Source: Oscillospiraceae bacterium
GTDB taxonomy: Bacteria; Bacillota; Clostridia; Oscillospirales; Acutalibacteraceae
Reading direction: 5' to 3'
Assembly (NCBI GenBank): GCA_015066245.1
Contig: SVOS01000014.1
Location: forward strand, 1 to 46,344
DNA length: 46,344 bases
Made by a program: the position numbers and the translations under genes
The notes under the pieces: generated by a model
The model's database searches: none
Seen by the model: the letters and a program-made list of their open reading frames with translations, nothing else
What the model was told of the DNA's origin: nothing
Part shown: positions 28,703-37,255 of the stretch, piece after piece
Layout: every line of letters begins with the position of its first letter
Numbering within the stretch: position 1 is the stretch's first letter

Positions 28703-29194
28703 TTATTTAAACATTGCTGAAACTTCAGCATCTTTCTTAAGAACATTTTCTGTATCTGCCTTACGTTTTGCCATAAGACGCTCAGCAAGGGCCTCGTCAG
28801 AAACCGCAATGATTTCTGCAGAAAGTAAAGCGGCATTAACTCCTCCGTCAATTCCAACTGTGGCTACAGGTATGCCGGGGGGCATCTGTACAGTAGACAG
28901 AAGTGCGTCAATGCCGTCAAGATTTTTAGATTTACAGGGGATGCCGATAACGGGCAGGGTAGTATTAGCTGCAATAACACCTGCAAGGTGTGCAGCCATG
29001 CCAGCGGCGGCAATAATTACCCCGAAGCCGTTTTCTTTTGCGTTCTTTGCAAAAGAGATTGCCTGCTCGGGAGTTCTGTGTGCTGAGTATACGTGTACCT
29101 CAAAAGGTACCTCGAGAAACTCAAGCATATCGGTGGCTTTTCTGATTACGGGAAGGTCTGAGTCACTTCCCATGAGGATACCGACTTTTTTCAT
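28703..29194 (-). CDS. purE: N5-carboxyaminoimidazole ribonucleotide mutase
   Basis: Carries out the carboxylation/mutase step from AIR (or N5-CAIR) to CAIR. The 163-residue protein has the PurE signature MGSDSDLP, YSAHRTPEQA and AAGMAAHLAGV motifs. The ATG at 29194 follows AAGGAGG; longer in-frame starts are unsupported. It is the first gene of the operon, directly behind the promoter at 29266-29295. No purK is present here, so either an unlinked purK exists or the enzyme uses AIR and CO2 directly. Confidence 0.97.
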   Translation of the reverse strand: MKKVGILMGSDSDLPVIRKATDMLEFLEVPFEVHVYSAHRTPEQAISFAKNAKENGFGVIIAAAGMAAHLAGVIAANTTLPVIGIPCKSKNLDGIDALLSTVQMPPGIPVATVGIDGGVNAALLSAEIIAVSDEALAERLMAKRKADTENVLKKDAEVSAMFK

Positions 29195-29223
29195 AATGGC
29201 CTCCTTGGTATGAATGAAATTTA

Positions 29224-29248
29224 CGCCGAAAATAAAGGTATTTTGGCG
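29224..29248 (-). promoter_or_regulatory. Hairpin in the purE leader
   Basis: The minus-strand leader contains CGCC-AAAATA paired with TATTTT-(C)-GGCG around a CCTT loop, a 10-bp stem with one bulged base, between the promoter and the ribosome site. It may be an operator or RNA element for purine control. It does not match the purine or ZTP riboswitch cores I know. Confidence 0.45.
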
Positions 29249-29265
29249 AATAAAAATACAACATA

Positions 29266-29295
29266 ATTCTAACATAAGTGTGACCTTGATGTCAA
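29266..29295 (-). promoter_or_regulatory. Sigma-A promoter of the purine operon
   Basis: Minus-strand TTGACA (29290-29295), 18-base spacer, TAGAAT (29266-29271), giving a leader of roughly 65 bases before purE. Confidence 0.8.
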
Positions 29296-29426
29296 TTTAA
29301 TAAATACCTAATTTTGTATTACAAGGCATATTATTATTGGTTAAATCAACAATATATATAATATAAGTAAAATATACCTTTACAAATAACCCCTTAAAGT
29401 GCTATTATTTTTGTTCAGATGTACTA

Positions 29427-29454
29427 TTGACATTTCACTTTTTTGTGATAATAT
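29427..29454 (+). promoter_or_regulatory. Sigma-A promoter of the histidine operon
   Basis: TTGACA (29427-29432), 16-base spacer, TAATAT (29449-29454) with an extended -10 TG at 29446-29447. A small dyad TCAC...GTGA occupies the spacer. Confidence 0.82.
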
Positions 29455-29455
29455 A

Positions 29456-29479
29456 TTAGCGTGCTAAAGTGAAAACACT
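29456..29479. promoter_or_regulatory. Candidate operator at the start of the histidine operon
   Basis: TTAGC-GT-GCTAA (29456-29467) is an inverted repeat with perfect 5-base arms, beginning two bases after the -10 box and covering the expected transcription start. A second dyad AGTG-AAAA-CACT (29468-29479) follows at once. The first gene of the operon encodes a TrpR-family repressor, so autoregulation through this site is a reasonable inference. Confidence 0.55.
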
Positions 29480-29496
29480 CAAGGAGTGAGAAAAGT

Positions 29497-29793
29497 ATGA
29501 ATATTTTTGAAGAAAATCATACAAAAATGTTTTTAAAATCTATCTTGACTCTCAAAACTGAGGAAGAAGTTATGGCTTTTCTTGAGGATATCATGACAAC
29601 AAAAGAGATCCTCGATATCAGCCAGCGTTTAGCAGTAGCCAAAATGCTGAGAGAGAAGGAAGTATACAGTAAGATTTCAAAAGAGACAGGTGCGTCTTCT
29701 GCCACTATAAGCAGAGTTAACCGTTGTTGCCTTTATGGTGCAGGCGGATACAAGACTGTGCTTGACAGATTGGACAATTTGGAGGATAAATAA
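29497..29793 (+). CDS. yerC: TrpR-family transcriptional regulator YerC (probable histidine repressor)
   Basis: Small DNA-binding protein of 98 residues in the TrpR/YerC-YecD family. The helix-turn-helix region is near residues 50-75 (REKEVYSKISKETGASSATISRVNRCC), followed by the family ending LYGAGGYKTVLDRL. TrpR-family proteins at the head of his genes in Gram-positive bacteria have been proposed to act as histidine repressors (HisR); position as first gene of a complete his operon supports that role here. AAGGAGTGAG precedes the ATG. The stop overlaps the hisZ start by one base (TAATG). Confidence 0.9.
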   Translation: MNIFEENHTKMFLKSILTLKTEEEVMAFLEDIMTTKEILDISQRLAVAKMLREKEVYSKISKETGASSATISRVNRCCLYGAGGYKTVLDRLDNLEDK

Positions 29794-30893
29794 TGCAGAA
29801 TAAGAATTTAAAACTTTCAAAATTTGAAAGTGCACTTTTTGATATGCGTATGCTTTTTGAGCAGTACGGATACAGCCAGTACAAAGTCAGCAAGTTTGAA
29901 AGCTACGACCTTTACGCAAAGAACAAGGCTTTTTTAGTCAGCGACAATGTTCTTACATTTACAGATACAACAGGCCATCTTATGGCATTAAAGCCCGATG
30001 TTACCTTGTCTATTGTTAAGAATACAGTAAGCGATAAGGGGCTTTCAAAGCTTTATTATTCCGAGAATGTTTACCGCACAGCTGGTTCTTCTCAGGGATT
30101 CAAAGAGATTATGCAGACAGGTCTTGAGTGTATCGGCGAGGTTGACCTTTATTCTACAGCCGAGGTGCTTATGCTTGCTGCAAAGAGTCTAAAGGCAGTA
30201 AGCGAGGATTACATTCTGGATATTTCGCACATGGGTTTTGTTTCAGCACTTATAAGCGAGAATATTCCCACAGAGAATATTAAAGAGCTTATCGAGCTTA
30301 TCTCACAGAAAAACAAGCCTCAGGTAGAAGCTATGCTTCAGACACTTTCTGTTGACGATAAAATCAAGGATGCAATCATCACTCTCACAACCCTCTATAT
30401 GCCTCTTGATGAGGCTCTCAGTGTTCTTGAGCCGCTTATTCTGAATGAGGGTATGCAGGAAGCTTACGATGAGCTTAAGTCTCTTTCTCAGCTTATGAAT
30501 GGTTATGGTATTAATAAACTGAACCTTGATTTTTCAGTTATCAACGATATGCGTTACTATAACGGAATTATCTTCTCGGGTTATATAAATGGTATTTCCG
30601 ACAAGGTACTTTCAGGCGGAAGGTATGATAACCTCTTAAAGCGTATGAAAAAGGATAAAGGTGCCATAGGATTTGCATTTTATCTTGATACATTACAGCA
30701 GCTTGCAGATACAAGTGCTGCATATTCGGTGGATACACTTGTTGTTTATGACGAAAATGTAGCTCCCGAAAGCATTATAACAGCTATGGAAAAAGCTGTT
30801 TCCGATGGTAAAACCGCTAAGGCTGTAAAGGTGATTTCTGATGAAATATGTGCAAAAGAAATCATCGACCTCAGAGAGGAGGAAAACAAATGA
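29793..30893 (+). CDS. hisZ: ATP phosphoribosyltransferase regulatory subunit
   Basis: Histidyl-tRNA-synthetase-like regulatory subunit that forms an octameric complex with short HisG and confers activity and histidine feedback. The 366-residue protein shows class II synthetase-like motifs (LKPDVTLSIVKN, RTAGSSQGFKEIMQTGLECIG, LSGGRYDNLLK) but lacks the anticodon-binding domain of HisS. It overlaps yerC by one base and hisG by four, so stoichiometric co-translation with hisG is likely. Confidence 0.94.
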   Translation: MQNKNLKLSKFESALFDMRMLFEQYGYSQYKVSKFESYDLYAKNKAFLVSDNVLTFTDTTGHLMALKPDVTLSIVKNTVSDKGLSKLYYSENVYRTAGSSQGFKEIMQTGLECIGEVDLYSTAEVLMLAAKSLKAVSEDYILDISHMGFVSALISENIPTENIKELIELISQKNKPQVEAMLQTLSVDDKIKDAIITLTTLYMPLDEALSVLEPLILNEGMQEAYDELKSLSQLMNGYGINKLNLDFSVINDMRYYNGIIFSGYINGISDKVLSGGRYDNLLKRMKKDKGAIGFAFYLDTLQQLADTSAAYSVDTLVVYDENVAPESIITAMEKAVSDGKTAKAVKVISDEICAKEIIDLREEENK

Positions 30894-31522
30894 GTGATAT
30901 GATTAATGTTGCTCTCCCAAAAGGCAGACTGGGCGAAAAGGTTTACGATATTTTTGAGAAATGCGGCTTTGAGTGCCCTTCAATCAAAGAAAAGAACCGC
31001 AAACTTATTTTTGAAAATGAAGAAAAAGGTGTCAGATATTTCTGGGTAAAGCCTTCTGACGTTGCGATTTATGTAGAGCGTGGTGCGGCTGATATCGGCG
31101 TTGCAGGCAAAGACATTCTTTTAGAGTACAATCCTGATGTTTACGAGCTTGCAGACCTTCATATGGGCAAATGCAGAATGGCAGTTGCAGGCAAAAACGA
31201 CTTTCGTGATGACCGTACAAAAACTCTCAAGGTTGCAACCAAATTCCCAAATATCGCAAGAACATACTACAATTCCATCAGCCGTGAAATTGATATCATC
31301 AAGCTCAACGGCTCTATAGAAATTGCACCTATTCTGGGGCTTTCCGATGTTATTGTTGATATAGTTGAGACAGGTAAAACCTTGATTGAAAACGACCTCA
31401 GACCTTATGAGACAATCGTTCCCATAAGTGCAAGGCTTATTTCAAATAAGGTCAGCTTTAAATTTAAAAACGCACAGATTACTGAACTTGCCAAGAAAAT
31501 TTCAGAATACTGTGCAGAATAA
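30890..31522 (+). CDS. hisG: ATP phosphoribosyltransferase catalytic subunit, short form
   Basis: Joins ATP and PRPP in the first histidine step. At 210 residues it is the short form lacking the C-terminal regulatory domain, which agrees with hisZ directly upstream. Motifs include ALPKGRLGEKVYDIFEKCG, AADIGVAGKDIL and the PRPP loop region LGLSDVIVDIVETGKTL. The ATG at 30890 follows AGAGAGGAGG and overlaps the hisZ stop (ATGA). Confidence 0.96.
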   Translation: MSDMINVALPKGRLGEKVYDIFEKCGFECPSIKEKNRKLIFENEEKGVRYFWVKPSDVAIYVERGAADIGVAGKDILLEYNPDVYELADLHMGKCRMAVAGKNDFRDDRTKTLKVATKFPNIARTYYNSISREIDIIKLNGSIEIAPILGLSDVIVDIVETGKTLIENDLRPYETIVPISARLISNKVSFKFKNAQITELAKKISEYCAE

Positions 31523-31532
31523 AGGTGATATA

Positions 31533-32804
31533 ATGATTACTACATATAAATACGGCGAAGTTGCAAACTCCGAGATTTTCTCCCGTGCATCCGACAGCTT
31601 CAACGTTGAGGAAATTGTTACCGATATAATTGCAAATGTAAGAGCAAACGGTGACAAGGCAATTCTTGAATACTGCGAGAAGTTTGACAAAGCAAAGCTT
31701 ACTTCTTTAGAGGTAACAGAGGAAGAAATCGAAGAAGCCTTTGAATTAACAGGCAAAGAGCTTGTTGACATTATGACCGAAGCCGCCGCCAATATCCGTG
31801 AATTTCACGAAAAACAGGTTAAGAACAGCTTTATCATTTCCGAGCGTGAAGGTGTTATTATGGGTCAGAAGGTAACTGCAGTTGAGAAAGCAGGTATCTA
31901 TGTTCCCGGTGGTACAGCTGCATATCCTTCTTCTGTTCTTATGAATGCAATTCCTGCAAAAATCGCAGGCGTAGGGGAGATTGTTATGGTTACTCCCCCC
32001 GGTGCTTCAGGCAAGGTTAACCCCGACATCCTCACTGCTGCAAAGATTGCAGGTGTAGACCGAATTTTCAAAATCGGCGGTGCTCAGGCTGTTGCGGCTC
32101 TTGCTTATGGTACAGAATCCGTCCCAAAGGTTGACAAAATCACAGGTCCCGGCAATGCCTTTGTTGCAGAGGCAAAACGTCAGGTTTTCGGCCTTGTGTC
32201 CATTGATATGATTGCAGGTCCTTCCGAGATTTTGGTTATTGCGGACTCAACTAACAGTGCCGAGGTTGTGGCTGCCGATATGCTTTCTCAGGCAGAACAC
32301 GATAAGAATGCTTCCGCTGTACTTGTTACAGACAGCGAGGAGCTTGCTAAGGCAGTTTCAGCTGAGCTTGAGCGTCAGATAGACCTCTTACCCCGCAAAG
32401 AAATCGCACGCACATCCATTGATAACAACGGCAAGATTATTATTGCCAATAATCTTCTTGAGGCTATTGGTATTGCTAACGAAATCGCTCCCGAACACCT
32501 TGAGATCTGCGTTGACAATCCCTTTGAGTATCTTGATAAAATCAAGCACGCAGGTTCTATCTTTATGGGCAAAAACTGTCCCGAGGCTTTGGGTGATTAT
32601 TTTGCAGGACCTAACCACGTTCTTCCCACAAGCGGTACTGCCCGTTTTTCAAGCCCTCTGTCCGTTGATGATTTTGTAAAGAAAACTCAGTTTACATATT
32701 TTTCTGAGGATGCACTTAAGAAAGTAGGCGAAAAGGTAGCAGTTTTTGCCGAGCGTGAGGGCCTCTCAGCCCATGCAAGAAGTGCAACCGTTAGACTTAA
32801 ATAA
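31533..32804 (+). CDS. hisD: Histidinol dehydrogenase
   Basis: Zinc enzyme catalysing the last two oxidations, histidinol to histidine, with NAD+. The 423-residue protein contains EKAGIYVPGGTAAYPSSVLMN, GGAQAVAALAYGT, KITGPGNAFVAEAKR, IDMIAGPSEILV, LSQAEHD and the C-terminal GPNHVLPTSGTARF motif. The start at 31533 follows AAAGGTGAT; longer in-frame starts reach into hisG without homology. It lies 10 bases after hisG. Confidence 0.97.
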   Translation: MITTYKYGEVANSEIFSRASDSFNVEEIVTDIIANVRANGDKAILEYCEKFDKAKLTSLEVTEEEIEEAFELTGKELVDIMTEAAANIREFHEKQVKNSFIISEREGVIMGQKVTAVEKAGIYVPGGTAAYPSSVLMNAIPAKIAGVGEIVMVTPPGASGKVNPDILTAAKIAGVDRIFKIGGAQAVAALAYGTESVPKVDKITGPGNAFVAEAKRQVFGLVSIDMIAGPSEILVIADSTNSAEVVAADMLSQAEHDKNASAVLVTDSEELAKAVSAELERQIDLLPRKEIARTSIDNNGKIIIANNLLEAIGIANEIAPEHLEICVDNPFEYLDKIKHAGSIFMGKNCPEALGDYFAGPNHVLPTSGTARFSSPLSVDDFVKKTQFTYFSEDALKKVGEKVAVFAEREGLSAHARSATVRLK

Positions 32805-32836
32805 GAAGTTACATCTCTTAAGAAAGCCGTGATATA

Positions 32837-33889
32837 ATGAGCAAATTTTTAAGCGAAAAATTCTCTCAGCTTTCTCCTTATGTACCGGGAGAACAGCCTA
32901 AAGATATGCAGTACATAAAGCTTAATACAAACGAATCTCCCTTTGAGCCGTCTCAGGCAGTTGCAGATGCAGTCGCAAAGGAGAGTAAAAAACTTCAGCT
33001 TTACTCAGACCCTGACCTTACAGAGCTTATCAGCACTTTGGCTGAGGTTTACGGTGTTGATACCAAAAACGTTATTGCTACCAACGGTTCTGATGAAGTG
33101 CTGAACTTTGCCTTTATGGCATATACCGATAGGTCCCATCCGGCAGCTTTTCCTGATATTACATACGGATTTTATTCGGTGTTTGCTAAGCTTCACGGCA
33201 GTCCTTACACTGAAATCCCTCTTAAGGAGGATTTCAGCATTGACTATAAAGATTACCTTAATCTGAATAAAACAATTTTTATTGCAAACCCCAACGCACC
33301 CACAGGACTTACTCTTTCACTTGATGAAATCCGCGAGATTTTAAAGACTAACCCCCAAAATGTGGTTGTTATTGACGAAGCGTATGTTGATTTCGGCGGT
33401 GAAAGTGCTGTGTCTCTTATCAAAGAATTTGATAATTTGCTTGTAACCGGTACTTTCTCAAAATCCCGTTCACTGGCAGGTGCACGTCTTGGCTTTGGCT
33501 TTGCAAGTGAAAAGATTATTGAGGATTTAAACACAATCCGTTTTTCCACCAATCCCTACAACGTCAATCGTATGACTTTATCTGCAGGTGTTGCATCTTT
33601 AAAAGATGATAGCTATAATAAAAAGAATTGCGAGAAAATAATCAGAACAAGAGCCCGTGTAAAAGAAGAGCTTGAGAATTTAGGCTTTTACTGTCTTGAT
33701 TCCAAAGCTAATTTTATCTTTGCTAAAAAAGAAGGCGTAAGCGGTAAAAGTCTTTACTTAGGTTTAAAAGAAAAAGGCATTTTGGTACGTCATTTTGACA
33801 AAGACAGAATAGGGGATTTCCTCAGAATTACCATCGGTACAGACGGCGAGATGGACATATTCTTAGAGAAGCTTAAGGAGTTATTATGA
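32837..33889 (+). CDS. hisC: Histidinol-phosphate aminotransferase
   Basis: PLP-dependent fold-type I aminotransferase converting imidazole-acetol phosphate to histidinol phosphate. The 350-residue protein has the N-terminal KLNTNESPFEPS, ATNGSDEVLNFAFMA, NPNAPTG, VVIDEAYVDFGG and the PLP-lysine motif TFSKSRSLAGARLGF. It is 32 bases downstream of hisD and overlaps hisB by four bases. Confidence 0.96.
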   Translation: MSKFLSEKFSQLSPYVPGEQPKDMQYIKLNTNESPFEPSQAVADAVAKESKKLQLYSDPDLTELISTLAEVYGVDTKNVIATNGSDEVLNFAFMAYTDRSHPAAFPDITYGFYSVFAKLHGSPYTEIPLKEDFSIDYKDYLNLNKTIFIANPNAPTGLTLSLDEIREILKTNPQNVVVIDEAYVDFGGESAVSLIKEFDNLLVTGTFSKSRSLAGARLGFGFASEKIIEDLNTIRFSTNPYNVNRMTLSAGVASLKDDSYNKKNCEKIIRTRARVKEELENLGFYCLDSKANFIFAKKEGVSGKSLYLGLKEKGILVRHFDKDRIGDFLRITIGTDGEMDIFLEKLKELL

Positions 33890-34473
33890 GAGAATATAGC
33901 GTTAACAGAAAAACAAATGAAACAGATATAAAGCTTACTCTTAATCTTGACGGCACAGGCAAAAGTGTAGTCGATACAGGCTGCGGTTTCTTGGACCATA
34001 TGCTGACACTTTTTGCAAGCCACGGCAGATTTGATTTGAATGTAACTTGTAAGGGTGACACTTATGTTGATGATCACCACACAGTAGAAGACGTGGGTAT
34101 TGCTCTGGGTCAGGCTTTTGAGTCTGCTCTTGGCGACAAACGCGGCATTACCCGCTATGGTAATATTATTCTTCCTATGGATGAGGCTTTGATCCTTTGT
34201 GCAGTTGATATCTCGGGCAGAGATGTACTTTCTTTCAAGGCTCAGATTCCTGCCGCTAAGGTTGGCACATTTGATACAGAGCTTACCAAGGAGTTTTTCC
34301 TTGCATTTGTAAGAAATTGCAGGATGTCTTTGCACATTCAGCAGCTTGACGGTGAGAATTCTCACCACATTATTGAGGGAATGTTCAAGGCTTTCGGCAG
34401 AGTTATGAGGGGGGCTGTAAGCATCGACCCTAAATTTTCTCAGGAAGTTCCCTCTACAAAAGGCGTTTTATAA
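33886..34473 (+). CDS. hisB: Imidazoleglycerol-phosphate dehydratase
   Basis: Monofunctional dehydratase of 195 residues acting on imidazoleglycerol phosphate (sixth step), with no phosphatase domain. Metal-binding motifs are visible: GFLDHMLTLFASHGRFD, DDHHTVEDVGIALG, and the C-terminal ENSHHIIEGMFKAFGRV. The absence of a phosphatase domain agrees with the separate PHP-type HisK at the operon end. ATGA overlap with hisC. Confidence 0.97.
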   Translation: MREYSVNRKTNETDIKLTLNLDGTGKSVVDTGCGFLDHMLTLFASHGRFDLNVTCKGDTYVDDHHTVEDVGIALGQAFESALGDKRGITRYGNIILPMDEALILCAVDISGRDVLSFKAQIPAAKVGTFDTELTKEFFLAFVRNCRMSLHIQQLDGENSHHIIEGMFKAFGRVMRGAVSIDPKFSQEVPSTKGVL

Positions 34474-34489
34474 GAAACAGGTGATATAA

Positions 34490-35104
34490 ATGATAGCAAT
34501 AGTTGACTATGGTGTTGGAAACCTATTTTCCTTAAGCTCATCTTTAAAGCTTATCGGTGCCGACGCAGTTGTTACAAATGATGCAGAAGTTATCCGCAAG
34601 GCGGATAAGGTGATTCTTCCCGGTGTGGGAGCATTTGCTGACGCAGCAAAAAAACTTCAGGATACAGGTCTTGGTCAGGTAGTGATTGACCAGGCAGAGC
34701 TTGGCAAGCCTCTGATGGGTATTTGTCTTGGTATGCAACTGCTTTTTGAGAGAAGCTTTGAGTATGGTGTACACGATGGTTTAGGTCTTATTAAAGGCAG
34801 CGTTGAGCCAATTTCAGACTTTGTTGGCAGAAAATACAAGATTCCTCATATCGGTTGGAATGCCCTTAGCTTTAAAGGCAAAGAAAAGGACAGAATCTTT
34901 AAATATATCGACGAAGGCGACTTTGTTTATTTTGTTCATTCTTACTGCGGTGTAGGTTGCGATGATTTTCTTATTGCGACTACCGACTATGGTGCAGAAA
35001 TTACCGCAGCAGTTGCAAACGGCAACGTTTACGGAATGCAGTTCCATCCAGAAAAAAGCGGCACAGTAGGTATGAAAATTCTAAAAGCATTCTGTGAGTT
35101 ATAA
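34490..35104 (+). CDS. hisH: Imidazole glycerol phosphate synthase, glutaminase subunit
   Basis: Class I glutamine amidotransferase that delivers ammonia to HisF. The 204-residue protein begins with IAIVDYGVGNLFSL, has the nucleophile Cys in GICLGMQLLFE and the catalytic His/Glu in GMQFHPEKSG. CAGGTGAT precedes the ATG. It is 16 bases after hisB and 9 before hisA. Confidence 0.97.
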   Translation: MIAIVDYGVGNLFSLSSSLKLIGADAVVTNDAEVIRKADKVILPGVGAFADAAKKLQDTGLGQVVIDQAELGKPLMGICLGMQLLFERSFEYGVHDGLGLIKGSVEPISDFVGRKYKIPHIGWNALSFKGKEKDRIFKYIDEGDFVYFVHSYCGVGCDDFLIATTDYGAEITAAVANGNVYGMQFHPEKSGTVGMKILKAFCEL

Positions 35105-35113
35105 GGAGTTATT

Positions 35114-35836
35114 ATGTATCTTTTTCCTGCAATAGATTTAATCGGCGGTGAGGCTGTACGTCTTGTAAAGGGCGATTACAACCAAAAAACCGTGTATAGC
35201 AAGAGCCCCGTTGAGGTTGCAAAAAGTTTTTTTGAGGCCGGTGCAGAATATCTGCATGTAGTTGACCTTGACGGAGCAAAAAGCGGCAACACAGACAATA
35301 TTTCTGTAATTGCCGATATCATCAGAGAAAGCGGTCTTAAGGTAGAAGTCGGCGGCGGTATAAGAAGCGAGGAAGTTATCAAAAAATACATCGACGCAGA
35401 TGTATATCGTGTAATTCTCGGCACAGTTGCCGCAGAAAACCCCGATTTCTGTCGCGAAATGACTCAGAAATACGGCGAAAAAATTGCCGTAGGTGTTGAT
35501 ATCAAAGATGGTTTCGTTGCCATTAAAGGCTGGACAGAAACTGCTGATAAAACCTGCTTTGATTTTTGCAAAGAGCTTGAGGAAATGGGTGTCAAGACTG
35601 TTATCTGCACCGATATTTCAAAAGATGGTCTTTTAAGCGGCACAAACCTTGAGCTTTACAGAGAGCTTCAGGGCAAATTCAATATCGATTTTACAGCATC
35701 AGGCGGTGTTTCGTCCCTTGATGATATCAAGGCATTAATGGAAATCGGTGTTTATGGTGCAATTTTAGGCAAAGCACTTTACACAAGCGATGTTGACCTT
35801 AAAGAAGCAGTAGCTTTGACTAAGGAGGGAAAATAA
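35114..35836 (+). CDS. hisA: ProFAR isomerase
   Basis: TIM-barrel isomerase opening the ribose of ProFAR to PRFAR (fourth step). The 240-residue protein has catalytic Asp in [30 protein letters not shown], the phosphate-binding [10 protein letters not shown] and [11 protein letters not shown] motifs, and a central Asp in [14 protein letters not shown] lies just upstream. Its stop overlaps the hisF start by one base (TAATG). Confidence 0.97.
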   Translation: MYLFPAIDLIGGEAVRLVKGDYNQKTVYSKSPVEVAKSFFEAGAEYLHVVDLDGAKSGNTDNISVIADIIRESGLKVEVGGGIRSEEVIKKYIDADVYRVILGTVAAENPDFCREMTQKYGEKIAVGVDIKDGFVAIKGWTETADKTCFDFCKELEEMGVKTVICTDISKDGLLSGTNLELYRELQGKFNIDFTASGGVSSLDDIKALMEIGVYGAILGKALYTSDVDLKEAVALTKEGK

Positions 35837-36594
35837 TGATTACAAAAAGAATTATTCCTTGTCTTGATGTTAAGGATGGCAGAGTTGTAAAGGGTGTAAA
35901 TTTTCTTGATTTAGCAGACGTTTCTTCTCCTGTTAAGCTTGCAAAATATTACAGTGAAAGCGGTGCCGATGAGCTCGTTTTCTATGATATTACCGCATCT
36001 GCCGAGGGCAGAGCTCTCTTTACAGATATCCTCACAGAGGTAGCGTCCACAATTTTTATACCTCTTACAGTTGGTGGCGGAATCAACACCGTTGCTGATT
36101 TTGACAGAGTGCTTAAGTGCGGTGCCGACAAGGTATCCGTAAACTCCGGTGCAATCCGCAATCCTGAGCTTATCCGAGAGGCTGCCAAAGTTTATGGCGA
36201 CCAGTGTGTTGTGCTTTCTGTTGATGTAAAGCGTGTTGACGGTGAGTTCAGAGTCTTTGCCAAAGGTGGCAGAGAAGACACAGGTATGGAAGCCATAAGC
36301 TGGATTAAAAAATGTGTATCAATGGGTGCAGGCGAGGTTGTTGTCAATTCTATTGATACAGACGGCGTTAAAAAAGGCTTTGACATAGAGCTTCTGGATA
36401 TTGTTACAAATACTGTGAATGTACCTGTAATTGCTTCTGGCGGTGCAGGCTCAAAACAGGATTTTGTAGACCTTTTCAAAGCTATCCCCACAATTGACGC
36501 AGGTTTGGCTGCTTCAGTTTTCCACTTTGGCGAAATTAAAATCAACGATTTAAAGAAAGAACTTAAGAAAAACGACATAAATGTCAGACTGTGA
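35836..36594 (+). CDS. hisF: Imidazole glycerol phosphate synthase, cyclase subunit
   Basis: TIM-barrel cyclase that uses HisH ammonia to make imidazoleglycerol phosphate and AICAR; the AICAR feeds back into the purine pathway next door. The 252-residue protein has [27 protein letters not shown], the phosphate-binding [20 protein letters not shown] and [11 protein letters not shown] motifs. It starts one base inside the hisA stop. Confidence 0.97.
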   Translation: MITKRIIPCLDVKDGRVVKGVNFLDLADVSSPVKLAKYYSESGADELVFYDITASAEGRALFTDILTEVASTIFIPLTVGGGINTVADFDRVLKCGADKVSVNSGAIRNPELIREAAKVYGDQCVVLSVDVKRVDGEFRVFAKGGREDTGMEAISWIKKCVSMGAGEVVVNSIDTDGVKKGFDIELLDIVTNTVNVPVIASGGAGSKQDFVDLFKAIPTIDAGLAASVFHFGEIKINDLKKELKKNDINVRL

Positions 36595-36604
36595 GTGTTT
36601 TAAA

Positions 36605-37255
36605 ATGGTAGATATTAAAGATTTAAAATTCGACGATAAGGGTCTTATCCCTGCAATTGTAGTAGATGCAATTACAAAAAAGGTGCTGACTCTTGCATAT
36701 ATGAATGAGGAAAGCCTCAACATCAGCTTAAAGGAGCATAAAACCTGTTTTTGGAGCAGAAGCCGTCAGGAGCTGTGGCTCAAGGGTGAAACAAGCGGCA
36801 ACTTCCAGCATATCGTAAGCATTACTGCCGATTGCGACAGAGATGCTTTAGTGGTAGTTGTTGAGAAAGATGGTCCTGCTTGCCACAAGGGTACAGATTC
36901 CTGCTTTACAGAGCCTCTCTTTATCAGCGACGAGCTTACAGAGTTTTCTCTTGAGGGCCTTATGACAATGCTTGAGGGCAGAAAGATTGAGAAGAAGGAA
37001 GGCTCTTACACAACCTACCTTTTCGAAAAGGGACTTGACAAGATTCTTAAAAAAGTAGGCGAGGAGTGTACCGAAGTTATTATCGCTGCAAAAGCTGACG
37101 ATAAGAAAGAGACAATTTATGAAATCGCTGACCTTGCTTATCATGTAATGGTGCTGATGCTTGAGATGGGCATTTCTCTTGAAGATATCCACAACGAGCT
37201 TAAGGGCAGACATGTAATCGACCACAAGGTTAAACAGGAAAAGATGACATCATAA
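36605..37255 (+). CDS. hisIE: Bifunctional phosphoribosyl-AMP cyclohydrolase / phosphoribosyl-ATP pyrophosphohydrolase
   Basis: Catalyses the second and third histidine steps. The N-terminal HisI domain (about 1-115) has [28 protein letters not shown] and the zinc cysteines in ADCDRDAL and CHKGTDSC. The C-terminal HisE domain (about 120-216) has [20 protein letters not shown] and the [13 protein letters not shown] helix. An ATG at 36581 overlaps hisF by 14 bases and would add eight residues; the ATG at 36605 gives the usual HisI beginning and is preferred, with modest certainty. It overlaps hisK by one base. Confidence 0.95.
   Translation: MVDIKDLKFDDKGLIPAIVVDAITKKVLTLAYMNEESLNISLKEHKTCFWSRSRQELWLKGETSGNFQHIVSITADCDRDALVVVVEKDGPACHKGTDSCFTEPLFISDELTEFSLEGLMTMLEGRKIEKKEGSYTTYLFEKGLDKILKKVGEECTEVIIAAKADDKKETIYEIADLAYHVMVLMLEMGISLEDIHNELKGRHVIDHKVKQEKMTS

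Noticed and set aside
29224..29248. PurR box (paired CGAA motifs) in the purE leader
   Set aside because: The CGAA motifs occur in the same orientation and not as the inverted pair of Bacillus PurR boxes.
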